From positions 1 to 48,930 of the forward strand of contig JALHMW010000034.1 of NCBI GenBank assembly GCA_022843845.1: a DNA stretch of 48,930 nt, read 5' to 3'. Below the pieces are notes generated by a model. It made no database searches. It had not been told where the DNA came from and was given only the letters and a program-made list of their open reading frames with translations. This document shows positions 1 to 9,084 of this stretch, in pieces; positions within the stretch are counted from its first letter, which is position 1, and every line of letters begins with the position of its first letter. Both the position numbers and the translations under genes were made by a program. Source of the stretch: Archangium sp. (GTDB taxonomy: Bacteria; Myxococcota; Myxococcia; Myxococcales; Myxococcaceae).

Positions 1-879
1 CTTGGTGACGCCGTGAAGGTCGACCTCACGGTCACGGCCGGGGCGTACCTGCGCCAGTACACGCCGATGGCCGAGTCGATGCTGAACGGCGATCAGGCCT
101 CGTGGCTGACGTCGAACTACCTGCCGAGATCGGAGAACGCCACGTTCGTCGAGGGCATCGCGACCGCGTTCACCAACGACTTCCGCGTCCTGAAGAACCT
201 CGACACGTACGAGCTCTCGGAAGATCTGCAGCTGGGCTTCCGGGTGACGGGCGGGGCGCGCTGGGCGTTTCCGTCTCCGCTCACGACGCAGCAGTTCATC
301 GAGGTCGGCGGCGCGGCGCGGTACCGGTTGTACGCGTCGGACGATCTCTTCACCGTCTCGGCCGCAGGCGGTGCGCGCATCAGGCCGGGCACGACGATCG
401 CCAATGAACGCTTCGCCGCCGAGGTGTTGAACTATTCGCCCTCGTTCCATGGGGGCCGGCTCGTCACGAGGCTGCTGCTCGACTTTCGCTGGAACGACCT
501 GAACAACCGGCAGTTGTTGCTCGGCGGCTCGCAGGGGCTGCGTGGCACGCAGGCCGAGCAGTTCACCGGTCGGAACATGGTGCTCGCGAACGTCGAGTAC
601 CGCACGCGGCCCATCGCGTTCGTGCTCGGCACGTACCTGGGCTTCGTTCTCTTCTACGACGTGGGCACGGCGTTCGACTCAGTGCCGCTGCCACAACACA
701 CCGCGGGGTTCGGCATGCGGTTGCTGATGCCGTATTTCAACTTCGACGTCTTGCGGTTCGACTTCGGTGTGCACATCAACAACTTCGCGCCGGCGCCGGG
801 GCTCGATCGGTTGAACGTCACGTGGGGGCAGGTGAATGATCTTCGGCCCGCGATCCTCGACAGTGCGCTGCCGCCATGA
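1..879 (+). CDS. Omp85/BamA-TamA family outer-membrane barrel, 3' part
   Basis: The frame is open to the left edge, so only the C-terminal ~290 residues are present. Near the end it shows the Omp85 barrel signature: LLGGSQGLRGT, then a conserved NVEYR strand, then FYDVGTAFD, and a glycine-rich strand followed by a closing strand rich in alternating aromatic residues. In this family (BamA, TamA, surface antigen D15) the 16-stranded barrel lies in the outer membrane and inserts or translocates proteins; POTRA domains would lie upstream, outside the window. A GTG at 13 is in frame but is not a convincing start. The stop overlaps the start of the CPBP protease gene (ATGA), so the two are probably co-transcribed. 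Family assignment is good; the exact role is unknown. Confidence 0.8.
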   Translation, partial: LGDAVKVDLTVTAGAYLRQYTPMAESMLNGDQASWLTSNYLPRSENATFVEGIATAFTNDFRVLKNLDTYELSEDLQLGFRVTGGARWAFPSPLTTQQFIEVGGAARYRLYASDDLFTVSAAGGARIRPGTTIANERFAAEVLNYSPSFHGGRLVTRLLLDFRWNDLNNRQLLLGGSQGLRGTQAEQFTGRNMVLANVEYRTRPIAFVLGTYLGFVLFYDVGTAFDSVPLPQHTAGFGMRLLMPYFNFDVLRFDFGVHINNFAPAPGLDRLNVTWGQVNDLRPAILDSALPP

Positions 880-1763
880 AGAAGAACGGACTCTGGGTTC
901 AGCTCGGCGTGACGTGTGCGTTCTCGTGGTCGCTGTGGGCGATGCTGGCGCTCACGGGACTCGACGCGAACGTGGTGGTGCGCACCGTCGTGGTGGCGGT
1001 GTCGATGTTCGGGCCGGCGCTCGGTGCTGTGGTGGCGCAGCGTCGGGCGGGCGAGGCGATCGCGGAGCCGCTGGGCGTCGTGATGAAGCCGAACCGATGG
1101 TGGCTGGTCGCGTGGCTGTTGCCGCTCGCGTTGCAGCCGCTGGTGCTCGTGTTCGGGCTGATGGTGCCGGGCGTCGAGTGGTCGCCTGACTTCGGCGGGC
1201 TGCTGGAGCGCCTGGGCCCATCACTGCCTCCGGACAAGCTCGCCGAGGCGAAGCAGCAGTTGGAGGCGCTGCCACGGGCGGGGATGATGGCGCTGATGGT
1301 CGGCCAGGCGCTGATCGCCGGCATCAGCATCAACGCGATGGCTGCCTTTGGTGAAGAGCTGGGCTGGCGCGGCTGGCTGTCTCGACACTTCGCGGCGCTG
1401 GGGTTCTGGAGGCGCAGCGGTCTGATCGGCGTGCTCTGGGGACTGTGGCACGCGCCGATCATTCTGCAGGGCCACAACTATCCGCAGCACCCCGTGGCCG
1501 GCGTCCCGATGATGGTGGTGTTCTGCGTGTTGCTGGCGCCTTTGCATGAGTTGGTGCGGCTCCGTGGCGGCTCGGTGTGGGCGGCGGCGGTGCTGCACGG
1601 GAGCATCAACGCGAGCGCCGGCTTCGGGATCATTCTGCTGCGCGGTGGTGATGATTTGACCGTCGGCGTGACCGGCCTCGCGGGGCTCGCGGCGCTCGCG
1701 CTCGTCAACGGTGCGCTGTTCATCGTCGATCGCGCTCGCGGTGGAGCGCTCACCAGCGCGTAA
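876..1763 (+). CDS. CPBP family intramembrane metalloprotease
   Basis: A 295-residue polytopic membrane protein of the CPBP (CAAX protease and bacteriocin-processing, Abi) family. The three family motifs are visible: the glutamate pair and arginine EELGWR (E160, E161, R165), the HAP motif (H192), and a late histidine with asparagine, HGSIN (H241, N245). These residues line an intramembrane active site in characterised relatives such as Rce1. Hydrophobic segments near residues 8-30, 37-55, 75-95, 140-160, 185-205 and 255-280 fit a multi-pass topology. The start codon overlaps the stop of the Omp85 gene by 4 bp, giving translational coupling. The substrate cannot be told from the sequence; a role in maturing or protecting envelope proteins is a guess. 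Confidence 0.88.
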   Translation: MKKNGLWVQLGVTCAFSWSLWAMLALTGLDANVVVRTVVVAVSMFGPALGAVVAQRRAGEAIAEPLGVVMKPNRWWLVAWLLPLALQPLVLVFGLMVPGVEWSPDFGGLLERLGPSLPPDKLAEAKQQLEALPRAGMMALMVGQALIAGISINAMAAFGEELGWRGWLSRHFAALGFWRRSGLIGVLWGLWHAPIILQGHNYPQHPVAGVPMMVVFCVLLAPLHELVRLRGGSVWAAAVLHGSINASAGFGIILLRGGDDLTVGVTGLAGLAALALVNGALFIVDRARGGALTSA

Positions 1764-1832
1764 CGACCGTCGAGTCGGTCTGTCGCGGGGCCCATGCCCA
1801 GGGGCGCCGTCGCCGAGGACGACGATGCGAAC

Positions 1833-1850
1833 ACGGCCTCGTTCGGCCGT
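1833..1850. terminator. Hairpin between convergent genes
   Basis: A perfect 6-bp stem (ACGGCC/GGCCGT) with a 6-nt loop sits in the 141-bp gap between the convergent CPBP gene and the last gene of the motor operon. There is no T-tract, so it is at best a candidate bidirectional transcription stop. A weaker stem (GACCG/CGGTC) lies just after the CPBP stop. Nothing else is seen in the gap. Confidence 0.3.
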
Positions 1851-1904
1851 ACTGGTCAGCGCGGTGGGTCGATTCGCTGCGCGGTCTGGGCTCCCGGAGT
1901 TCGT

Positions 1905-2552
1905 TCAGAACTCGAGCACCAGGCTCACCCGCTCCGGCAGGCCTTCCGCCGTCGCGCCGCTCAACCGATACCCCGGCTTCGCCAACACGTCGGCCAGACA
2001 GTCGAGCTGCGCGCGCGTGAGATCGGCCGCTGCGCCCATCGGCTCGAAGTCGTGGTTCCCCACCGCGCCGGTCTGCAACGATACCAGCGTCGTCCACCGC
2101 AGCGCGCCCGGCCGGTTGGTGCCGATGAAGCACGCCGAGAGTCGCGGGCTGCGCGCGGCCACCTGCAGCCTGAATTCGTCGACCCACGCCGCTGGCAGCC
2201 TCGACGGCGTGTCGAAGTCGGGCCGCGGCACGGGCTTCGGCGGAATGAGCGGCTTCTTCCACGGCGTCGTCGGCACGGCCTTCGTCACCGCCACCTTCTC
2301 TTCAGGACGGCCCGCGTCGGGAGCGCCGACGGCGACCGGCTCCCCGGGCTCGCCCTCGCACCGAATCAGCAGCAGCAACAACAGCAGCAGCGCCAGCGAC
2401 GCGATGCGCTTGAGGCGTCGTCGGCGCCGGGCCTTCTGCACGGCCGGGTTGTTGGCGAGCGCGGCCTCTGTCTGTGCCTTCGACGCCTTCACCCGCTCGC
2501 GGAGCTCGGCGCGTCTCTTCTTCATCGAGGCGCGCAGCTCGGCGCGAGTCAC
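1905..2552 (-). CDS. Single-pass membrane protein with AgmX/PglI-like C-terminal domain
   Basis: Last gene of the motor operon, 215 residues from a GTG that overlaps the upstream stop (GTGA). I chose this start over an ORF start 48 bp further upstream because every neighbouring junction uses the same 4-bp overlap. The N-terminus is a highly basic cytoplasmic segment (residues 1-48), followed by a poly-leucine membrane helix (about 50-63), a proline-rich linker and a globular C-terminal region (about 120-215). That region has the layout of the AgmX/PglI-type domain: a helix ending in LSACF, a GALRW strand, a glycine turn, and a late LDCL helix. In Myxococcus such domains occur in TonB-like and gliding-machinery proteins (established knowledge). 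A periplasmic contact role within this operon is an inference. Confidence 0.7.
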   Translation of the reverse strand: MTRAELRASMKKRRAELRERVKASKAQTEAALANNPAVQKARRRRRLKRIASLALLLLLLLLIRCEGEPGEPVAVGAPDAGRPEEKVAVTKAVPTTPWKKPLIPPKPVPRPDFDTPSRLPAAWVDEFRLQVAARSPRLSACFIGTNRPGALRWTTLVSLQTGAVGNHDFEPMGAAADLTRAQLDCLADVLAKPGYRLSGATAEGLPERVSLVLEF

Positions 2553-4435
2553 TCCGTAATCCTCCACCCGAAGACCAGCCCACCCGCCGCGTCTCGCCAC
2601 TCGAGCGGCACCAATCGAAAGGGCGTGAAGGCCGACGGCGCTTCGACCTCGGGCGCCTGAAACGGCCAGGGCAGGGGATCCGACGGGGCCAGGCGCAACG
2701 AGCCCGCGAACGCCGCGTGTCCCAGCTCGAGGGCGCGCGTCTCGGAGCCCGGTCCACCGCTCGAGCCCAGCGCTTCGAGCAACGACTGCACCCGGCCCGC
2801 GAGCTCCCGCGCGTTGCGCTCCGTCGTCTTCGCGACCCCGGGCTCCGAGGCGAGCAGGTCGAGCAGGCCGATGAGCTGGCTCAACAGCACCCGGTTCGCT
2901 CGGCGCACCTCAGCCTCGTCGCGCTCCAGCGTGTCGACCAGCTGCCTGGTGAACCGCAGCGTCTCGTACGGGCCGTCCTTCGCGCCGGCGCGCAGCACCG
3001 CCACCAGCTCGCCAGCCTTTCCATGCGCGAGCAGCGACAGCCGGTTCACCTTCTCGTCGAACGATCCTCCGCGCTGCACGCTCGCAGAGAGCCGGTCGAA
3101 CGACTTCGCGTCACCCCGCAGCGCCGCGGCCCAGATGAGCGCTTCGATGATCGGGTTGAAGTCTTGCCGGGGCACCAGCGCCTTCAACGTCGCCAGCACC
3201 TCGGCGCTCGTCTCGTAGCGGCTCAGCACGTACGACAGCCACCGCCTCGCGAGCGCGTGCACCGTCGACGAGGCCTTGGACGAATCGGAGTGCGCGAGCG
3301 CGAACGCGAAGCTCCGCAGCGCATCACCAAGCGCGCCTCGTTCCAGCTGCCTCGTCCCACGGTGAAGGGCGATGACCGAGCGCTCCTTGAAGCCGGAGTC
3401 CTCTCCCAGCGCGAGCAGCCGCTCTCCACGCGCGCCTTCGGTGACGAGCTCCCGGTCCTTCTCCATCGTCAACGTCCCGATCCACCCCATCGCTTCGGCG
3501 CCCTCGTTGCGGGCCACCAGCGCGTCGATGATGCCGAGGGTGAGGGTGTTGAGCGCATCGGCATCGCGCGCGTGCGGCCGGGCGTTGGCGAAGAGGAACT
3601 CGCGGCGCGTCTTGCTCAAGGTGAGCCACTCCGACGGCGTCCACGACAGGGTGCGCTCGAGGAAGGCGACCTGCTTCGGCTCGGTGAGGGCGTTGGCCGC
3701 CTGAACGCCCGCCTGCTTCGCCGCCCCTGACGACATGTTCGCGCCACGCACCGCCGATGACGCGTCGATGGCGACCTCTTGTTTTCGCTGACTGCGCAGC
3801 CGGGTGAGCGCGAGATCGAGATCGAAGATGCGAGCCTCGACCGCGGCCATCGTCGTCACCTGATCGCGCTTTACCGTCTCGAGCGACTTCACCAGCAGCC
3901 GTCGGAGCAGCTGCCCCGAGACGAGGCGATCGGTGAGTTCCTGCAGCGGGTTGAGCCCGTTCTCGAACAGCGAGATCACCGGCGTGAAGCAGGTCGTCTG
4001 AGAGAACGAGACCGACTGCAGCTCTTCTTCGTCGAGCACGTCGGCCAAAGAGATGAGCCGTTGCTGCCGCCCGACGTCGAAGGCTTCGTACGGCGTGGGG
4101 AGATCGTCTGGCTGCTTCGCGGTCAAGATGTGGTTGTGCAGCCCCAGCGGCCACAGCCCCGCGCCGAGCTCATCATCGTCGCGCGCCATGCCGTCCTGGC
4201 AGATGCCCATCGCGCCGGTCGCCGCCCAGAGCAGCGAACGAAACGCCGGCTCATGCGTGCCCGGCTTCCCATCGTCCGTCAGGCCGTTGTGCACCAGCCA
4301 CAGCGTCAACACCTCGGCGGGCCGCCGCTGCCGCTGGGCGATCCGCGCGTTGTAGAAGACAACCGTCTGCTTCGGGAGCGGCTCGGGCGGCGTCGGTTCG
4401 GCGCTCAAGACCGACAGCAGCAGCGCCCAGGTCAC
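2549..4435 (-). CDS. Large exported alpha-helical protein of motor operon, unknown function
   Basis: 628 residues from a GTG overlapping the upstream stop by 4 bp (GTGA). The start gives a short signal peptide (TWALLLSVLSAEP), so the protein is probably periplasmic. I recognise no named domain. Residues about 180-230 form a heptad-like helical stretch (coiled-coil candidate). The C-terminal 300 residues are repeated amphipathic helices reminiscent of TPR or Sel1-like repeats, for example segments beginning GTRQLERGALGDALRSF and ALARRWLSYVLSRYETS. The position between an outer-membrane barrel gene and an AgmX-like protein gene suggests a periplasmic scaffold connecting envelope layers; this is inference. 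Codon usage and GC content match its neighbours. Confidence 0.72.
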   Translation of the reverse strand: MTWALLLSVLSAEPTPPEPLPKQTVVFYNARIAQRQRRPAEVLTLWLVHNGLTDDGKPGTHEPAFRSLLWAATGAMGICQDGMARDDDELGAGLWPLGLHNHILTAKQPDDLPTPYEAFDVGRQQRLISLADVLDEEELQSVSFSQTTCFTPVISLFENGLNPLQELTDRLVSGQLLRRLLVKSLETVKRDQVTTMAAVEARIFDLDLALTRLRSQRKQEVAIDASSAVRGANMSSGAAKQAGVQAANALTEPKQVAFLERTLSWTPSEWLTLSKTRREFLFANARPHARDADALNTLTLGIIDALVARNEGAEAMGWIGTLTMEKDRELVTEGARGERLLALGEDSGFKERSVIALHRGTRQLERGALGDALRSFAFALAHSDSSKASSTVHALARRWLSYVLSRYETSAEVLATLKALVPRQDFNPIIEALIWAAALRGDAKSFDRLSASVQRGGSFDEKVNRLSLLAHGKAGELVAVLRAGAKDGPYETLRFTRQLVDTLERDEAEVRRANRVLLSQLIGLLDLLASEPGVAKTTERNARELAGRVQSLLEALGSSGGPGSETRALELGHAAFAGSLRLAPSDPLPWPFQAPEVEAPSAFTPFRLVPLEWRDAAGGLVFGWRITE

Positions 4436-5214
4436 AGTGAGGCTCCGACGCCGAGCGAGAGCTCCCACCACCAGCCGAGCCCCGCGCCCTGCATGCCCGC
4501 GAAGACGGGAATCGCCATCAACACGCGCGGTGTCACCGCGATGCCGGGCCGGAAGTAGATGTCGAGCGTGAAGCCGGCCAGCACGCTGTAGCGCGCGCGA
4601 TCGACCTGCATCGCCGGGAGCCGCGCCTTGTCGAGGTTCTTGATCTCGGCGTCAGTGATGCGCGGCGCGAAGAGAGCACCGGCCACGTCGAGGCCCGGCA
4701 CGCCTGCCAATCCACCCGGGTAGAAGAGGTATCGAACGCCCGCGTTCGCGGTCAGCACGAGCTGCGCGGCAGGGAGCAGACCCGGCCGAGACGTCACCAC
4801 TCCCTCGGCGATCGCGTACCCGACGTTGATGTCCAGCTCGAGGCGCTGGGGGCGGCCGAACTGGCGGTACGGCGTGAGCGCCAGCTTGTTCGTCGCGTCG
4901 GAGCCCCACACGAAGACGTACGTCACTGCCGCGTCGAGCATGATGTTGCCCAGCGCCTTACGCACGTACCCGCCGATGCGGAAGCTCGAGTAGTTGTTCA
5001 GCTCCAGCAGGCTGCTGGCGAGCACGCCGAAGCCGACGCGCGAGCGTCTCCAGTCGAAGCGGACGGCCCGTGACGCCTCTCCGACCGGCCGCTCCGTCAG
5101 CGCCTCGAGCGGCGTGCGGTAGCGCTCGATGCTGGTGTCAGGCACCGGCTCGCTCGTCACGCCGCCGTCAGGAGCGCCGCTCAGCAGTGCCACCGTCAGC
5201 ACCTCAAGGATCAC
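4432..5214 (-). CDS. Predicted outer-membrane beta-barrel protein of motor operon
   Basis: 260 residues from a GTG start that overlaps the preceding lipoprotein gene by 11 bp. The N-terminus is a short hydrophobic leader, followed by a charged linker (about 20-50) and then alternating hydrophobic/polar strands through to the end: VGFGVLASSLLEL, SSFRIGGYVRKAL, LDAAVTYVFVW, RLELDINVGYAI, LVLTANAGVRYLF, RYSVLAGFTLDIYF and a closing ELSLGVGASL. This pattern, with many glycines and aromatic girdle residues, is typical of a small outer-membrane barrel (8-10 strands by eye). No family name can be given. In the operon it would be one of the outer-membrane parts. Confidence that it is a gene is high; barrel topology is moderate. 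Confidence 0.72.
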   Translation of the reverse strand: MILEVLTVALLSGAPDGGVTSEPVPDTSIERYRTPLEALTERPVGEASRAVRFDWRRSRVGFGVLASSLLELNNYSSFRIGGYVRKALGNIMLDAAVTYVFVWGSDATNKLALTPYRQFGRPQRLELDINVGYAIAEGVVTSRPGLLPAAQLVLTANAGVRYLFYPGGLAGVPGLDVAGALFAPRITDAEIKNLDKARLPAMQVDRARYSVLAGFTLDIYFRPGIAVTPRVLMAIPVFAGMQGAGLGWWWELSLGVGASL

Positions 5215-7258
5215 GAGGGAACCCTCCCTCGCCGGGTACGGGAAACTTCGGCCGGTAGCACTGCTCCGCGAACGCGTCTCTAAAGCGCGCGCCCGGCTGG
5301 AAGACTCCAGCAGAATCGAACGTCGGGTGATCGCAGTACCGCGTGCACTGGGCGAGCGCGTCGGCGAGCGGGAAGAGGTCTCGCTTCCACTGCTCGGCGC
5401 CGAGGTACTTCTCGTCGGTGCCGACGATGCCGAAGGGCAGGGTGAACGTCGCGACTGAGGCCGCGATGGCCGCTCGGGTCTCGTACTCCGCGAAGATGAG
5501 GAACGGCGATTCCCACGCGAGGCCCAGCGCGTAGATCGGGAACGGGCTCTGCCGGTGGAGCTGCGGCAGCAACTGCAGCGGCACGAGCGAGCCGGGTGCG
5601 CCGACCGGCTGAACGACGGTGCGCGCAGGCGCCGGGTCTTCAGTCGTGCAGAACGAGAACGCGTCTTGCGGCGCGGCGCTGATCGTCTCGTTGTTGAACT
5701 TCGTGATCAGCCCGAACTCCCCGACGGGAATGTTCTCGGACACCGCGGAGCGCTCGGGCGCCTGGTAGGTGATCTTCTTCATGCTGCCGGTCTGCGCGAC
5801 CGAGTACTTCTCGACGAAGGTCTGGAACTGCTGACGCGTCGGCAGAATCGGCAGCTGGTTGAGCTTGAAGGGGCCGAGGACGAGGTCCGGCTGGTCTGGC
5901 ACGACCGGACAGTCGCGCTGCGACGGAGACGCCGCATCGAGGTCGAACATCGATCGTGCAACCGAGGGGCACCAGAGCACCAGCTGCTTCAGGGTGGCCG
6001 AGCTGACCCGGTACGCGGTGCTGTCAAGGAGCGCGGCGCCGCTCACGCGCGGTGAGCTCTTGTCTCGCTCAGGCACCAGCACCCGCTCGAGCGCCGCTTC
6101 GATGGCTCGCCCGAGCCGGCCGGTGGTGTCGTCGTGGTGAATCGCGAGGACGAGCACCATGTCCTTCCCCTCGGCTCGCCGCTGGTCGATGCGCGTCTTG
6201 AAGGTCGAGGCCAACCGATCGCTGAAGCCGACCGCGAGGAAGTCCTCGATGCAGATCTCCGGCTCTCCTGCCAACAACAGCCGCTGGATCTGCATGTCCA
6301 GGTGCTCCTGCGAGATCACTCGATTGCACGGCCTCAAGATGAAGCCGACGGGAACGTTCTCGCGAATCGGGCTGCGCAAGCCGGGGAACGCGGGCCTCAC
6401 CTGCGGGTTCTTCCGCGCGATGGCCGTCGTCGTGAGCTGCCCGATGGCGTCAGTCACCGTCGCTGACGCGCACACCACCGGCGCCGTCGAGGCAGCCAGC
6501 GGCAATGGCGTCGACTCGAAGATGGCCCGCTCGCTGGTGCGCCGCTCGGGCCACGGGAGCGTCGTGAACTCGTTCGGGCACACCGGTGAGAACGCGTAGC
6601 CGTAGACGTTGTCGCTCGCGGGGAACTCGAGGTCGCCGTAGTTCGGCTCGGTCACCCAGAACTCGCGCCGCAACCCCAGCTCGGTCGCCTGCTCGTTGCG
6701 AATCGTCGGGAACTGGTTGCGCGCGCGCCACTGCACCACCGTGTTGTTCTCGTTGAAGACGCCGTACACGAGCAGGCTGCGCGCGAGGTGCGCAGGGCCG
6801 ATGCCGACGACGTTGAAGAGCACTGGTGCTTCGAGGCTGACCTCTCCATCGCGATGGTACCGCAGCCGCAAGCCCACCTCGCGCGGCACCTTGTCGACCT
6901 TGAGGCTCAGGCTGCCGCAGCGCGACGTCACCCCACAATCGACGGGGAGGTGCGTGTGCACCGGCGCCAACAGCTTCAGATCCGTCCACGGCACCTGCAG
7001 ATCGTCGGTGCGGTACTTCAGCTCCATGAGCGACTCGGGCCCGATGCCCTGCTCGGCGTCGACCCGGTAGAAAACGAACATCGTCTGCTCGTCCTGGAAC
7101 CACGTCACGTCAGAGATCGAGAAGCTGGCGTTGATGTCGGTGACCGGCACCTTGCCGCAGCCGAGCGGCAGCCCGCTGTTGGGATCGAGGACACACGACC
7201 CCACCAGCGTCGACACGAGCACCGCCAACAGCCGGGAGGTGGCGCGCGCGGTCCTCAT
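5204..7258 (-). CDS. Large lipoprotein of motor operon, unknown function
   Basis: 684 residues beginning with a basic n-region and a lipobox LVGSC (modified Cys22), so probably anchored to a membrane as a lipoprotein. The mature protein has about a dozen further cysteines (for example in CGVTSRCG, PVCPNEF, VVCAS, CNR, EICIED), suggesting several periplasmic disulfides. The first ~150 residues look like an immunoglobulin-like beta domain; a central segment (about 330-400) is helical; the rest is mixed. No named family was recognised. It starts 2 bp after the FliG-like gene and overlaps the barrel gene downstream, so it is translationally embedded in the operon. With three other lipoproteins in the same cluster, a structural role around the motor is likely but unproven. 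Confidence 0.75.
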   Translation of the reverse strand: MRTARATSRLLAVLVSTLVGSCVLDPNSGLPLGCGKVPVTDINASFSISDVTWFQDEQTMFVFYRVDAEQGIGPESLMELKYRTDDLQVPWTDLKLLAPVHTHLPVDCGVTSRCGSLSLKVDKVPREVGLRLRYHRDGEVSLEAPVLFNVVGIGPAHLARSLLVYGVFNENNTVVQWRARNQFPTIRNEQATELGLRREFWVTEPNYGDLEFPASDNVYGYAFSPVCPNEFTTLPWPERRTSERAIFESTPLPLAASTAPVVCASATVTDAIGQLTTTAIARKNPQVRPAFPGLRSPIRENVPVGFILRPCNRVISQEHLDMQIQRLLLAGEPEICIEDFLAVGFSDRLASTFKTRIDQRRAEGKDMVLVLAIHHDDTTGRLGRAIEAALERVLVPERDKSSPRVSGAALLDSTAYRVSSATLKQLVLWCPSVARSMFDLDAASPSQRDCPVVPDQPDLVLGPFKLNQLPILPTRQQFQTFVEKYSVAQTGSMKKITYQAPERSAVSENIPVGEFGLITKFNNETISAAPQDAFSFCTTEDPAPARTVVQPVGAPGSLVPLQLLPQLHRQSPFPIYALGLAWESPFLIFAEYETRAAIAASVATFTLPFGIVGTDEKYLGAEQWKRDLFPLADALAQCTRYCDHPTFDSAGVFQPGARFRDAFAEQCYRPKFPVPGEGGFPRDP

Positions 7259-7260
7259 GG

Positions 7261-9084
7261 TCAGTTGACGAGCTCGGGGAAGGTGACCGTTCCGCGCGCG
7301 ATGCGTCGCTTCACCGACGAGACGAGCTCGGACTGTCCTTTGCGCGCGAGGTCGAGCTGCTCGAGACGAGAGCCGAACGACATGCTGGCCTTGATGGCCG
7401 TCTGCACCGACGTCGAGAGCTGCCCGACGAACGCCTCACGACGCGCCGCAGGTTGGAGCGAGAGCCACGCCGCGAGCCCCTTCACGTCCACTTCGAGGAG
7501 CAGATCGGCGCGTTGCTCCGCGGGCACCCGCAGCAACATCTGCGGCGAGAGGATGTTCTCGTACCAGCCGGGGAAGCCGTCACCCGAGAGCGCCTGCTCG
7601 AACAGCGTGCGCCTGTCGGCGTCTTCGAGATGCGAGAGCAGCACCGAGAGCGCGCCGGCGGCGTCGAACTCCTGGCCCTGGTCGACGACGTCGGGCAGCG
7701 CGTGGGCGTGGCCGTTCTTCAGCGGCTTCCCCTCACGAGCGTTGCCCACCGCATCGAACAGCGCCGCGCGCTCCTGCCGGGAGCTGCGGTTCGATTGGAG
7801 GAGCTGATGCGCGACACCGAGCTTGAGCGGGTAGGGCAGCAGCCGGGCGACCTCGTCTTGCTTGTCGAGCGGTGAGAGCGCGAACAGGAGCGCGCCCTGA
7901 CGCGGCGGCAGCTTCTCGATCATCTGCACCAGCGCCGCCGAGCCGAACTCGTCCTGCAGGCTGCGGTAGACCTCGGTGTCGGGCTGCGCGAGCAGCGACG
8001 CAGCGACGGCGTTCTGGTTCAGCGTTCGGAAGAACTGCGCGTCGCTGGGCAACGTCGACGCATCCATCGCCTTGAGGAACTGCGCGAGCTCGGACTTGCG
8101 GGGCGCGAGCGCCGAGTCACTCTGGAACGCGACCGACAGCCGGTCTCCGAAGAGCACCGTCGCCTTCGCGAGCAGGGCGAACTCTCCCTGACGCAACCAC
8201 TCGCGCATGAGGTGGCCCACCAGCGCGTCGTCCTTCTCGAGCGGCGCGTCGGCGATGCGTTTGGCCCAGGCGTTCTGCTGCTCGGTCACGAAGGTCGCGT
8301 CGGCGTCAGCGGGTGTCTCGACCTTCGCGGTCTCTGGGGCCGGCTCGGGCTTCTCCGGCGGATTCGTCAGCTGCGCGAGCATCGCCTTCTCTTCGAGCGT
8401 CTCTTTCCCGAGACGACGCGCGGCCCAGATGATGACCATCGTGGCGAGCGTCGCGAGGAAGACGGCGATCATCCAACTGAAGTGTGGCAACAGCGCCTGC
8501 CAGAGCTCACGCACCGCGATCTCGGCGTCCCACTTCGGCGGAGGCGGCGGCGCGACGTCGGCCTTCGGCTCCTCCTTCTTCTCGGGCGGCTTGTCTTCCT
8601 TCGGCGGCGGCGACTCGGCCAGCGAGGGAGAGATTGGCTCCAATACCTGACGCGAGACCACGACGCGCAGGAAGCCCTTCGAGAGCCGCTGCTCCAGGCG
8701 ACGCGAGAGCGCCTCGACGTCACGCGCGGGCACCGACTTCTCGTGGGTGAACTCGCACCGCGCCTGCGTCAGGTAGAGCTGCGCGGCGACCGTGCCAGGC
8801 CCTTCGTGGGCGCCGAGCCCGGGCAGAGAGGTGTTGTTCGACGGCAGATCGACCGCCAGGTGCTCGCGGTACACGCAGCCCTTCGACGAGCAGCGCTCAG
8901 GTGCGCAGTCTCGCAGGAGCGCCTGATCGAACTGCCGCTCGAGCTCGCGGACCTCCAGCACGATCTGCGGAGGAATCGTGCGCTGGGGCGGCAGCGGCGC
9001 GGGCGCTGGCGCGACTGGAGCAACCGCTGGCTGAGCGACGACGACGGTCGCGACGAGACAGGCGACGAGCAGGAGCGTTCGCAT
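7261..9084 (-). CDS. FliF/FliG-like fused rotor protein: signal peptide, periplasmic domain, TM helix, FliG-like cytoplasmic part
   Basis: 607 residues. Layout: signal peptide (1-17), Pro/Ala linker, cysteine-containing periplasmic domain (about 38-150), a Pro/Lys/Glu-rich linker (155-183), one transmembrane helix (about 203-222) and a ~380-residue cytoplasmic part. The cytoplasmic part reads like FliG. Residues about 380-430 match the FliG middle repeat (MIEKLPPRQGALLFALSPL, then EVARLLP). Residues about 476-605 match the M-C linker and the FliG C-terminal domain (LLLEVDVKGLAAWLS, RREAFVGQLS, then a VKRRIARGTVTF end resembling the IVRRL..GE.VI end of FliG). Flagellar FliF ends in a helix that binds FliG, and engineered or natural FliF-FliG fusions work (established knowledge). 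The acidic pair of the FliG torque helix is not conserved here (KASM where flagellar FliG has RDDL). It is followed 2 bp later by the large lipoprotein gene and preceded by MotB. Confidence 0.8.
   Translation of the reverse strand: MRTLLLVACLVATVVVAQPAVAPVAPAPAPLPPQRTIPPQIVLEVRELERQFDQALLRDCAPERCSSKGCVYREHLAVDLPSNNTSLPGLGAHEGPGTVAAQLYLTQARCEFTHEKSVPARDVEALSRRLEQRLSKGFLRVVVSRQVLEPISPSLAESPPPKEDKPPEKKEEPKADVAPPPPPKWDAEIAVRELWQALLPHFSWMIAVFLATLATMVIIWAARRLGKETLEEKAMLAQLTNPPEKPEPAPETAKVETPADADATFVTEQQNAWAKRIADAPLEKDDALVGHLMREWLRQGEFALLAKATVLFGDRLSVAFQSDSALAPRKSELAQFLKAMDASTLPSDAQFFRTLNQNAVAASLLAQPDTEVYRSLQDEFGSAALVQMIEKLPPRQGALLFALSPLDKQDEVARLLPYPLKLGVAHQLLQSNRSSRQERAALFDAVGNAREGKPLKNGHAHALPDVVDQGQEFDAAGALSVLLSHLEDADRRTLFEQALSGDGFPGWYENILSPQMLLRVPAEQRADLLLEVDVKGLAAWLSLQPAARREAFVGQLSTSVQTAIKASMSFGSRLEQLDLARKGQSELVSSVKRRIARGTVTFPELVN

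Noticed and set aside
2365..2396. AGCAGC-type short tandem repeat
   Set aside because: It is the reverse strand of a leucine-rich membrane helix in the AgmX-like protein, so protein constraint explains it.
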